From: Erysipelotrichaceae bacterium
GTDB lineage: Bacteria > Bacillota_I > Bacilli_A > Erysipelotrichales > Erysipelotrichaceae
DNA: 13,587 nt
Assembly (NCBI GenBank): GCA_027449005.1
Contig: DAIDML010000086.1
Coordinates: 1-13,587, forward strand
Direction: 5' to 3'
The position numbers and the translations under genes are program-made. Shown here piece after piece: positions 6,466 through 12,772 of this stretch. How positions within the stretch are numbered: the stretch's first letter is position 1; every line of letters starts with the position of its first letter. The notes beneath the pieces were generated by a model. That model saw only the letters and a program-made list of their open reading frames with translations. It was not told the origin of the DNA and ran no database searches.

Positions 6466-7430
6466 AACCATTATCTATTCTAATCGTGTTGTTTCTTGTG
6501 GGGTGTCAACCCAGTGTAAGACAGGTTCCTGTGCTTTATTATGATGTTGAGGATGCGTATATCGCTGATTTTAAAGCGCGATTAAGTTCATTGGAAAGTG
6601 AACCCTTGATTCATATCGATGGACAGAACCGAGTCAATACCCAAAATGAGCAATTCATGGATTGGGTGGATCATCATAGTGTGATGGTTATCAATCCAGT
6701 GGATCGCTTATCCGTATTACCCATGATTTTAAAAGCCAATAAAGAGAAGAAAACAATTATTTTCTTTAATCGTGAACCCTTGGATGATGACTTTAAAAAA
6801 GCACAGTCAGCGTATTATGTGGGTGCATACCCATATCAATCCGCTCAGTTTCAAGTGGATCTTGTGGATGAAATGGCGTTTGAAGTGTTGGATAACAACA
6901 AGGATGGCTTGATTCAACTTGTGATTCTTAAGGGTGAACAAGGGCATCAGGATGCTGAAATTCGCTCTCGTGGGGTGATTGAAACCCTCATTCAACGAGG
7001 ATATCAATTGGATTTGCTTGAAGTGCGTGTGGCTAACTTTGATCGCTCTTTAGCAACAAAAGCCACTAAAGATTTAATTGAACTTTATCCTCAAATGGAA
7101 CTTATTATTTCAAACAATGATGCGATGGCCTTAGGTGCAATTGATGCTTTAATTGAAGAAGGATGGATGAATGATAGTAATCAAAATGGGGTGATTGATG
7201 GGACAGAACCGTGGTTTCCTGTCATTGGTATTGATGGTCTTCCTGAAGCGATTGAATCCATGGAGAAAGGGTATTTGTTTGGAACAGTTAAAAATGATTC
7301 AGAAGCCATGGCTCATGCGATTGTGCAACTCATTGATATTGTGTTGAATAAAATGAGTTGGTCTGAGTTTGATTACACCATTGAAGATCGTAAGGTCTAC
7401 ATTGACTATATTTTGATTAATCGACCATAG
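6462..7430 (+). CDS. MglB-like glucose/galactose-binding lipoprotein, probable kinase co-sensor
   Basis: This 322-residue type 1 periplasmic-binding protein has a short signal peptide and lipobox L-V-G-C (C15), so it should be anchored on the outer face of the membrane. Aligned by eye to E. coli MglB, nearly all sugar ligands are kept: D31 (D14), N103 (N91), H162, D164, R168, N219 (N211), D258 (D236) and N278 (N256). The two stacking aromatics are changed to Y33 and F193. The MglB calcium loop is present (D144, N146, D148, Q152, plus E213), and a second 12-residue EF-hand-type loop appears at 238-249. The ligand is therefore probably glucose or galactose. TGGAGG at 6449-6454 and a 4-bp overlap tie it to the kinase gene rather than to the transporter. 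This resembles the XylFII-LytS-YesN arrangement, in which a binding protein feeds a kinase. A role as a second transport receptor is the alternative. Confidence 0.85.
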   Translation: MKPLSILIVLFLVGCQPSVRQVPVLYYDVEDAYIADFKARLSSLESEPLIHIDGQNRVNTQNEQFMDWVDHHSVMVINPVDRLSVLPMILKANKEKKTIIFFNREPLDDDFKKAQSAYYVGAYPYQSAQFQVDLVDEMAFEVLDNNKDGLIQLVILKGEQGHQDAEIRSRGVIETLIQRGYQLDLLEVRVANFDRSLATKATKDLIELYPQMELIISNNDAMALGAIDALIEEGWMNDSNQNGVIDGTEPWFPVIGIDGLPEAIESMEKGYLFGTVKNDSEAMAHAIVQLIDIVLNKMSWSEFDYTIEDRKVYIDYILINRP

Positions 7431-7438
7431 TGGCAAAA

Positions 7439-7457
7439 TTCACAAAAACAAAGTGAA
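7439..7457 (+). repeat. Inverted repeat upstream of the transporter promoter
   Basis: TTCAC (7439-7443) and GTGAA (7453-7457) are perfect inverted arms around an A-rich 9-bp centre. The repeat lies just upstream of the weak -35 region, where an AraC-type activator such as the YesN-like regulator could bind. The arms are short and AraC-family sites are often direct repeats, so this is only a candidate. Confidence 0.3.
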
Positions 7458-7465
7458 ATATCCAA

Positions 7466-7494
7466 TGGAGTGTAAACGCTTTCTATCCTACAAT
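7466..7494 (+). promoter_or_regulatory. Probable promoter of the ChvE-GguAB transporter operon
   Basis: A good -10 box, TACAAT (7489-7494), lies 17 bp downstream of a poor -35 (TGGAGT, 7466-7471), a pattern expected of an activator-dependent promoter. No terminator is visible after the preceding lipoprotein gene, so some read-through from the sensor operon is likely as well. Confidence 0.45.
7471..7484 (+). promoter_or_regulatory. cre site (CcpA catabolite repression)
   Basis: TGTAAACGCTTTCT matches the Bacillota catabolite-responsive element consensus TGWAARCGYTWNCW at every position, including the central CG. It fills the spacer between the proposed -35 and -10, so CcpA bound here would block RNA polymerase. 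It is the best-supported regulatory site in the window and places the sugar transporter under carbon catabolite repression. Confidence 0.82.
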
Positions 7495-7507
7495 GAGACT
7501 ATCTCAT
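7493..7507 (+). repeat. Perfect 6-3-6 inverted repeat at the predicted transcription start
   Basis: ATGAGA (7493-7498), CTA, TCTCAT (7502-7507) form a perfect inverted repeat that overlaps the end of the -10 box and the expected start point (about 7501). It could be an operator or a small 5' hairpin in the leader. It ends 10 bp before the Shine-Dalgarno AGGAGG (7518-7523), so it should not occlude it. Confidence 0.45.
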
Positions 7508-7528
7508 AGATGAAAATAGGAGGAAACT

Positions 7529-8620
7529 ATGAAAAAATTATTAATGATGGTCTTTGCATCCATCATGATGATGACAACATTGGCTGCGTGTACACCTGCG
7601 GTACAAACAGTGGATATTGGTATCGTCTTACCGACTCGTGATGAACCACGTTGGATTCAAGATGAAGAACGCTTTAAAGCTGCGCTTGAAAGCACAGATT
7701 ATTCCGTTGAAATCTTATTCTCTCAAGGTTCTACCGCAACTGAATTATCCAATGTGGAAACACTGCTTGCGAAAGGCATCAAAGTATTGATCATTACTGC
7801 ACAAGATGGTGATGCGGCTGCAGCAGCTGTCGAAAAAGCTAAAGCTGAAGGGGTCACTGTCATTGCTTATGACCGTTTGATTACCAACACTGAAGCGGTT
7901 GATTATTATGTGACCTTCGATTCCGTAGCGGTTGGTGAAGCTCAAGCTCAATACTTAGTTGATCAAGCTACTGGAACAGGAAACCCACTTTACCTTTATG
8001 CTGGTGCAGCATCTGACAACAACGCTTTCTTATTCTTTGAAGGAGCTTGGAATGTACTACAACCTAAGATTGCGGATGGAACATTTGTAATTAAGAATTC
8101 AAGTGAAGCGGTTAACTTACAAGCGAAAGCAACCTTAACCCGTGCTGAAATGTCTGCAGTTCTTGGACAAATCACCACTAACTGGGATTTCAATACAGCT
8201 AAAAACTTAGCTGAATCACACCTTACTGCAGCTGCTGAAGCTGACAAAGGCAATGTATTCATCTTAGCACCTAATGATGGAACAGCTCGTGCGATTGCGG
8301 ATGCATTCGCAGCAGATACCGCTGTCACAAGCTTTAAAGTCACTGGTCAAGATGCTGAAAAAGCTTCTGTACAATACATCATTGATGGTAAACAATCCAT
8401 GACTGTATTCAAAGATGTAAGAACACTCGTGACGGATGCGATTGATATGGCAGTTACAGTGTTGGAAGGTAACACACCTCAAACAACAGGTTCATACAAT
8501 AACGGATCTAAAGATGTTGCAGCGAAGCAAACTGATGTTGTTGTGGTAACACAAGACAATGTAAGAGCTGCGCTTATCACATCAGGTTACTACTTAGAAT
8601 CAGATTTCACATTCAGATAA
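7529..8620 (+). CDS. chvE: ChvE-type multiple-sugar-binding lipoprotein
   Basis: This 363-residue type 1 periplasmic-binding protein starts with a signal peptide and lipobox L-A-A-C (C21), so it is an outer-face lipoprotein receptor for the ABC transporter encoded next. It resembles ChvE through much of its length: PTRDEPRWI near the N-terminus, VIAYDRLI, the D-N-N-A-F motif around residue 167, APNDGTARAI and TGQDAE near the C-terminal hinge, and the terminal S-G-Y-Y. ChvE-type receptors bind aldoses such as glucose, galactose, arabinose or xylose; which one applies here is not readable. The ribosome binding site is a full AGGAGG (7518-7523), 5 bp from the ATG. Gene order (receptor, double ATPase, permease) is the standard one for this transporter class. 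A strong stem-loop follows the gene and probably raises the receptor level relative to the other two subunits. Confidence 0.88.
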   Translation: MKKLLMMVFASIMMMTTLAACTPAVQTVDIGIVLPTRDEPRWIQDEERFKAALESTDYSVEILFSQGSTATELSNVETLLAKGIKVLIITAQDGDAAAAAVEKAKAEGVTVIAYDRLITNTEAVDYYVTFDSVAVGEAQAQYLVDQATGTGNPLYLYAGAASDNNAFLFFEGAWNVLQPKIADGTFVIKNSSEAVNLQAKATLTRAEMSAVLGQITTNWDFNTAKNLAESHLTAAAEADKGNVFILAPNDGTARAIADAFAADTAVTSFKVTGQDAEKASVQYIIDGKQSMTVFKDVRTLVTDAIDMAVTVLEGNTPQTTGSYNNGSKDVAAKQTDVVVVTQDNVRAALITSGYYLESDFTFR

Positions 8621-8630
8621 TGACTGTATC

Positions 8631-8662
8631 GCAGTGGAAAGTCATCTTTCCACTGCTTTCTT
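8631..8662 (+). terminator. Stem-loop between receptor and ATPase genes (attenuator or mRNA stabiliser)
   Basis: A perfect 11-bp stem, GCAGTGGAAAG (8631-8641) with CTTTCCACTGC (8646-8656), has a TCAT loop and is followed by TTTCTT (8657-8662). The interrupted, short T-run suggests a leaky terminator or a 3'-end stabiliser for the receptor transcript rather than full termination. Binding-protein genes of ABC transporters often carry such an element so that receptor outnumbers the membrane subunits. Confidence 0.75.
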
Positions 8663-8669
8663 AAGAGTT

Positions 8670-8674
8670 GGAGG
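8670..8674 (+). promoter_or_regulatory. Ribosome binding site that fixes the ATPase start
   Basis: GGAGG ends 4 bp before the ATG at 8679. A longer frame opens at 8634, but its first codons lie inside the stem-loop at 8631-8656, encode no ABC-like sequence and lack a Shine-Dalgarno. Confidence 0.75.
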
Positions 8675-8678
8675 TCGC

Positions 8679-10196
8679 ATGAAACCCTTATTAGAAATGA
8701 ATCATATTACGAAAACTTTTCCTGGTGTAGTGGCATTAAGTGATGTCAGTTTTAAAGTTTATCCTTCATCCATCCATTGTTTGGTTGGAGAAAATGGGGC
8801 AGGGAAAAGCACCCTCATGAAAATCTTAAGTGGAGTGTATGCTCATCATGAATTTGATGGTGAGATTCACTTTAATCAAGAAAGAGTCCAATTCAATTCA
8901 CTTAAAGATTCACAACGTTTAGGCATTGGAATCATTCACCAAGAATTAGCGCTAATTCCCGAACTCAGTGTCTATGAAAACATATTCTTAGGCAATGAGA
9001 TCAAAAAAGGAAGCATGATTGATTGGAATGAAACCATTGTGCAAAGCATGAAGTATCTTCAAATGGTGGGACTCAATGTGGTACCAGAAGAAAAAGTGAA
9101 GAATCTTGGGGTAGGACAACAACAACTTGTGGAAATTGCCAAAGCATTAAGTAAGAACTTAACGCTTCTTATTCTTGATGAACCAACAGCGGCGCTTAAT
9201 GACGAAGAAAGTGAAAACTTACTTCAACTCTTAAGAAATCTAAAATCCAATGGAGTCACTTCCATTATGATCTCTCATAAACTGAAAGAAGTGGTTTCAG
9301 TCGCAGATTCACTCACGGTGCTTCGCGATGGTAAAAGTGTCTTAGACATTGAACCATCCAATGAACCTGTGCAGATACCAACCATCATCAAAGCCATGGT
9401 TGGTCGTGATCTTAATGAAATCTTTCCTAAACGCGTGAAACACACCAGTGAGGATGTCATCTTGCGTGTGTCCAATCTTAGAGGCTATGACAAATCAAAA
9501 CAACGCCATGTGGTGAAAGACATCAGTTTTGAGTTAAGACGTGGGGAAGTATTGGGTGTGGCAGGACTGATGGGAGCCGGTCGAACTGAACTGGCGATGA
9601 CCCTCTTTGGTAATGCCAACAACTATGTCATGAGTGGAACCATTGAAATGGAAAACAACGTGGTTTCCATCAAAACACCTAAAGAAGCGATTGACTTAGG
9701 TATTGCTTATGTCAGTGAAGATCGCAAAGGCAATGGGTTGATTCTGATTCAAGACATTAAAGAAAACATCAGTAGTGCTGGTTTAAAAAGACTGAGTCAA
9801 TATGGATTTGTTAATCCAAATGAAGAAATCAAAGTGGCTCAACAATACAAACAAGACATTAACATCAAAACCCCATCCATTGCTCAGAAAGTGAAGAACC
9901 TTTCTGGAGGAAATCAACAGAAAGTATCCTTAAGCAAGTGGTTATACACCTCACCTAAGATACTCATTCTTGATGAACCAACTCGAGGCATTGATGTTGG
10001 GGCCAAAGCCGAGATTTACACCATCATCAATGAGCTCGTGAATCAAGGATTATCCATTATTTTAATCTCATCTGAACTTCCTGAAGTGTTAGGGATGAGT
10101 GATCGTGTACTTGTAATTAATGAAGGTGTAAGCACAGCATGTCTTGACATTGATGCCGCCAGTGCAGAAGAAGTCATGATGTATGCAACACAATAG
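8679..10196 (+). CDS. gguA: Sugar ABC transporter ATPase, double NBD (GguA/MmsA/XylG type)
   Basis: This 505-residue cytoplasmic ATPase has two fused nucleotide-binding domains, as in all CUT2-class monosaccharide importers (RbsA, MglA, XylG, GguA). The N-terminal half has Walker A GENGAGKST (37-45), Q-loop in IIHQELAL, a signature of the form LGVGQQQ (143-149), Walker B LLILDEPT (163-170) and H200. The C-terminal half has the degenerate Walker A GLMGAGRTE, with Arg in place of the Lys, the stretch YVSEDRKGNGL, signature LSGGNQQK and Walker B ILILDEPTRGID; these departures are normal for the second half of this family. It sits between the ChvE-type receptor and the permease and should power that importer. 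The GguA assignment rests on the ChvE-like neighbour and family resemblance; MglA- or XylG-like naming is equally possible. Length is standard and no damage is visible. Confidence 0.92.
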   Translation: MKPLLEMNHITKTFPGVVALSDVSFKVYPSSIHCLVGENGAGKSTLMKILSGVYAHHEFDGEIHFNQERVQFNSLKDSQRLGIGIIHQELALIPELSVYENIFLGNEIKKGSMIDWNETIVQSMKYLQMVGLNVVPEEKVKNLGVGQQQLVEIAKALSKNLTLLILDEPTAALNDEESENLLQLLRNLKSNGVTSIMISHKLKEVVSVADSLTVLRDGKSVLDIEPSNEPVQIPTIIKAMVGRDLNEIFPKRVKHTSEDVILRVSNLRGYDKSKQRHVVKDISFELRRGEVLGVAGLMGAGRTELAMTLFGNANNYVMSGTIEMENNVVSIKTPKEAIDLGIAYVSEDRKGNGLILIQDIKENISSAGLKRLSQYGFVNPNEEIKVAQQYKQDINIKTPSIAQKVKNLSGGNQQKVSLSKWLYTSPKILILDEPTRGIDVGAKAEIYTIINELVNQGLSIILISSELPEVLGMSDRVLVINEGVSTACLDIDAASAEEVMMYATQ

Positions 10197-10205
10197 GAGA
10201 AATTT

Positions 10206-11378
10206 ATGACATCATTTATGAAAGAATTATGGGTTCAACTTAAACTCAATGTGCGTGATTATGGGATGTTCATTGCTTTAGCGGTGATCATGGCCATCTT
10301 CTCATATTTAAGTGGAGGACTGTTCTTAAGTCCACGTAACATTTCAAACTTATTTAACCAAACCGGCTACATCGCGGTTTTAGCCGTAGGGATGACCTTA
10401 GTCATCATTATCCGTCACATTGATTTAAGTATTGGCTTTGTGGCTGGATTCATTGGTGCAGTGGCCGCCATTTTAATGGTTCAGTATCAAGTCAATGTAT
10501 GGCTTGCGATCATTATTGTCTTAGCCTTAGGAACCCTCATTGGATTATGGAATGGTTTCTTAGTTGCGAAAATGAATCTCCCTGCCTTTGTGGCGACCTT
10601 AGCAGGCATGCTCATCTTCAGAGGAGCACTCCTACAAGTAACTTCCTCAACGGGAACCATCATTATTCCTAACCGCTTCTTTAATATGATTTCCAATGGG
10701 TTCATTCCAGATATCATGAAAGGAAGACTGCATGTATTAACCTTAATCATCGGTTTCTTAGGTATTGCTTACTATATCTTCAGTGAGTTTAAAACACGCC
10801 AAAGCAAAATCAAATACAACTTTGAAGTGGTTTCCATGCCTCTGTTTCTCTCTAAACTTTTCTTTGTCTCTGCCATCATCACTTGGGTTGTGTGGATTTT
10901 AGCCAACTTCAATGGGATTTCTTACACCGTGATCATTGTCGGTGTTGTGGTCATGATTTATCACACCCTCATGAGCAAAACCATCTTAGGAAGACATATT
11001 TATGCGGTGGGTGGTAATCCAGATGCGGCAGCGTTAAGTGGTATCAGTGTCAATAAGATCACTATGATCGTGTTCTCATCCATGGGCTTTCTTGCGGCCT
11101 TATCAGGCATCATGTTCGCTTCTCGTCTTCAATCAGCCACTGTAACCGCAGGAACCCTCTTTGAGTTGGATGCGATTGCGGCTGCGTTTGTGGGTGGTGT
11201 CAGTGCTAAAGGTGGCGTAGGACGTGTCACAGGATCCATCATAGGTGCGATTGTAATGGCCTCACTATCCAGTGGAATGAACCTCATTGGTTTAGATATT
11301 TCATTACAATACATTGTTCGTGGTTTAGTCTTAGTGATTGCGGTGGTCTTTGATGTGAAGACCCGTAATGTGAAATAA
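10206..11378 (+). CDS. gguB: Sugar ABC transporter permease (GguB/MmsB/XylH type)
   Basis: This 390-residue, strongly hydrophobic protein of the BPD_transp_2 class forms the membrane channel (as a homodimer) of the CUT2 sugar importer. Family landmarks are IRHIDLSIG (about 70-78), NLPAFVATLAGMLIFRG (about 124-140), the cytoplasmic coupling-region motif GRHIYAVGGNPDAAALSGI (about 260-278) and FVGGVSAKGGVGRV near the C-terminus. It is longer than RbsC (about 320) because of a central extension with extra hydrophobic segments (about 180-240), a feature of the XylH/GguB branch that agrees with the ChvE-type receptor. Its Shine-Dalgarno AGGAGA (10195-10200) overlaps the stop of the ATPase gene, with the ATG 5 bp further on. 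It is the last gene of the transporter operon, and a strong terminator follows within about 20 bp. Confidence 0.91.
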   Translation: MTSFMKELWVQLKLNVRDYGMFIALAVIMAIFSYLSGGLFLSPRNISNLFNQTGYIAVLAVGMTLVIIIRHIDLSIGFVAGFIGAVAAILMVQYQVNVWLAIIIVLALGTLIGLWNGFLVAKMNLPAFVATLAGMLIFRGALLQVTSSTGTIIIPNRFFNMISNGFIPDIMKGRLHVLTLIIGFLGIAYYIFSEFKTRQSKIKYNFEVVSMPLFLSKLFFVSAIITWVVWILANFNGISYTVIIVGVVVMIYHTLMSKTILGRHIYAVGGNPDAAALSGISVNKITMIVFSSMGFLAALSGIMFASRLQSATVTAGTLFELDAIAAAFVGGVSAKGGVGRVTGSIIGAIVMASLSSGMNLIGLDISLQYIVRGLVLVIAVVFDVKTRNVK

Positions 11379-11398
11379 CCTTCCTGCTTCTTCAGACC

Positions 11399-11430
11399 AA
11401 AAAACGAGTGATTCAGTTCACTCGTTTTTT
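11399..11430. terminator. Bidirectional intrinsic terminator between convergent genes
   Basis: A 13-bp perfect stem (11399-11411 with 11418-11430) has a CGAGTGA/TCACTCG core, a 6-base loop and A6/T6 flanks, so it has a U-run in both directions. It ends the sugar transporter operon on the + strand and the amino acid permease gene on the - strand. The stop codon of the permease gene (11413-11415) lies in the loop, so that gene's last codons are part of the hairpin. Confidence 0.9.
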
Positions 11431-12732
11431 CGTTGATTGATAATACAGTATCGCCCACAAGACTAATGGTAAGATTAATCCAATAAGGGAAGAGCGAGGA
11501 TCATTTTGATACGTATTGTAGATAAAGTATCCTAAGAAGGCTAGAGATAAAAGTGGGGTCAGTGGATAAAGGAAGACTTTATAAGGTCTAGGGGTTAAAG
11601 GTTGTTTCTTTCTTAGCATAAGCAGACCAATGATCACCAAAGCACTGTAGATAAGTCCTTGTAGGACCACAAAGGAGGTGAGTTCAATGAGGGTAAAGGT
11701 AAACACGAGCACCAAGGACATGACCATGGACATGAGGGTCGCTTTATAAGGACTGGCTTCTTGATTCACTTCGGATGCACTCTTTAAGAACTGACCATCT
11801 TGTGCCATCGCATAATACACACGAGGAAAGATCACAATTAAGGCGTGTAAGGTTCCAATGATGGAAACAGCCATTAAGATGTTCAACAACCATGCCCCAG
11901 CATCTCCATACAGCGCTTGCATTGCGATGGTTGCGAAATACAAATTACCATTACCTAGGTTTTCAAGCAGGGTGGACAAAGCAACAATGCGATAAATCGC
12001 AAGATGAAACAACACATACAATAGGGTAACTCCACCAATGCCAAGTAGAATGGACCCAATCACAGGTGTAGGTTGTGTTGGCATTTCATCCCCTAAACTA
12101 AAGACATTGGCCCAACCTTCATAAGCCCACAATGAGACAATGCTGCCAAAGGCTAATACACTCATGAAGGAAGAGAAGGACAGTGATGATGGAAGTGACA
12201 GTTCAATGGATTGTGATCCTAAAAGAAGTCCTGAAACAATAATCACAATCAGCCCTAATACTTTCGCTCCTGTGATGATGAGGGATACTAAGGCATTGGA
12301 ACTGATTTCCTTCATGGCTAACCCAGTGAGGGTAATGATCAAAATACTAGCCAATAACGGGGTGGAGGTGGTTAATGAAGGATTGAACTGTCTAACCAGA
12401 TTAGCAAAGGCTAACGCCAATGCGGCAATCGATCCTGACCCACTCAGTAAAAACCCTGTGTATCCAAAGATGGAAGCTAAACGCTGAGAGTAAGCTTCTT
12501 TAAGAAAGGTGTATGTTCCACCCGACTTTGGAAACATGAGTCCTAACTCTACAAAGTTTAATGCTAAGACTAAACTGAATACTCCTGCTCCAGCCCAAGC
12601 AAGTAATGAAAGCAGAGGGGAAGCTTCACTGACAAACAAGACATACGCGCCAAGATAAAATACCCCCGAACCAATCATCATGGACATAATGAATGACACA
12701 AGATGAATCATGGATAATGAACGCTTCAACAT
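11413..12732 (-). CDS. APC-superfamily amino acid permease
   Basis: This 439-residue polytopic membrane protein has about 12 hydrophobic helices and belongs to the amino acid-polyamine-organocation superfamily. The diagnostic features are the unwound first-helix motif M-I-G-S-G-V-F (19-25), which binds the amino group and carboxylate of the substrate in this fold, and VELGLMFPKSGGTYTFL (61-77), the conserved helix 2/loop region. The MAQDGQFLKSASEVN loop after the eighth helix is also typical (family form: M-A-R-D-G...F). It looks closest to the LAT/SteT-like exchangers, but substrate and mode (symport or exchange) cannot be told. The start is set by the ribosome binding site at 12739-12744. 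An in-frame ATG 63 bp further upstream would add 21 polar residues that overlap the preceding gene. That gene lies only 40 bp upstream on the same strand, so the two are probably co-transcribed. Confidence 0.87.
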   Translation of the reverse strand: MLKRSLSMIHLVSFIMSMMIGSGVFYLGAYVLFVSEASPLLSLLAWAGAGVFSLVLALNFVELGLMFPKSGGTYTFLKEAYSQRLASIFGYTGFLLSGSGSIAALALAFANLVRQFNPSLTTSTPLLASILIITLTGLAMKEISSNALVSLIITGAKVLGLIVIIVSGLLLGSQSIELSLPSSLSFSSFMSVLAFGSIVSLWAYEGWANVFSLGDEMPTQPTPVIGSILLGIGGVTLLYVLFHLAIYRIVALSTLLENLGNGNLYFATIAMQALYGDAGAWLLNILMAVSIIGTLHALIVIFPRVYYAMAQDGQFLKSASEVNQEASPYKATLMSMVMSLVLVFTFTLIELTSFVVLQGLIYSALVIIGLLMLRKKQPLTPRPYKVFLYPLTPLLSLAFLGYFIYNTYQNDPRSSLIGLILPLVLWAILYYQSTKKRVN

Positions 12733-12738
12733 AATTGT

Positions 12739-12744
12739 TCTCCT
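12739..12744 (-). promoter_or_regulatory. Ribosome binding site that fixes the amino acid permease start
   Basis: On the minus strand AGGAGA lies 6 bp before the ATG at 12732. The upstream in-frame ATG at 12795 has no comparable site, and the hydrophobic APC core begins soon after the 12732 start. Confidence 0.75.
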
Positions 12745-12772
12745 ACTTTGATGTTCAAACAAACCTAGTGTA

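Noticed and set aside
7996..8343. A 115-codon open frame on the minus strand inside the ChvE-type receptor gene
   Set aside because: It lies opposite a firmly identified gene, and its low-complexity Ala/Ser/Val-rich product resembles no family. It arises from the codon pattern of the receptor gene.
8634..8678. Earlier start for the double-NBD ATPase
   Set aside because: The extra 15 codons are inside a strong stem-loop and encode nothing ABC-like; GGAGG precedes the ATG at 8679.
11129..11458. A 109-codon minus-strand open frame crossing the permease end and the bidirectional terminator
   Set aside because: It runs through the terminator hairpin and is opposite the conserved C-terminus of the sugar permease. 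No family resemblance.
12140..12487. A 115-codon open frame on the plus strand opposite the amino acid permease gene
   Set aside because: The minus-strand frame there carries clear APC motifs; the plus-strand product has no recognisable features or ribosome binding site.
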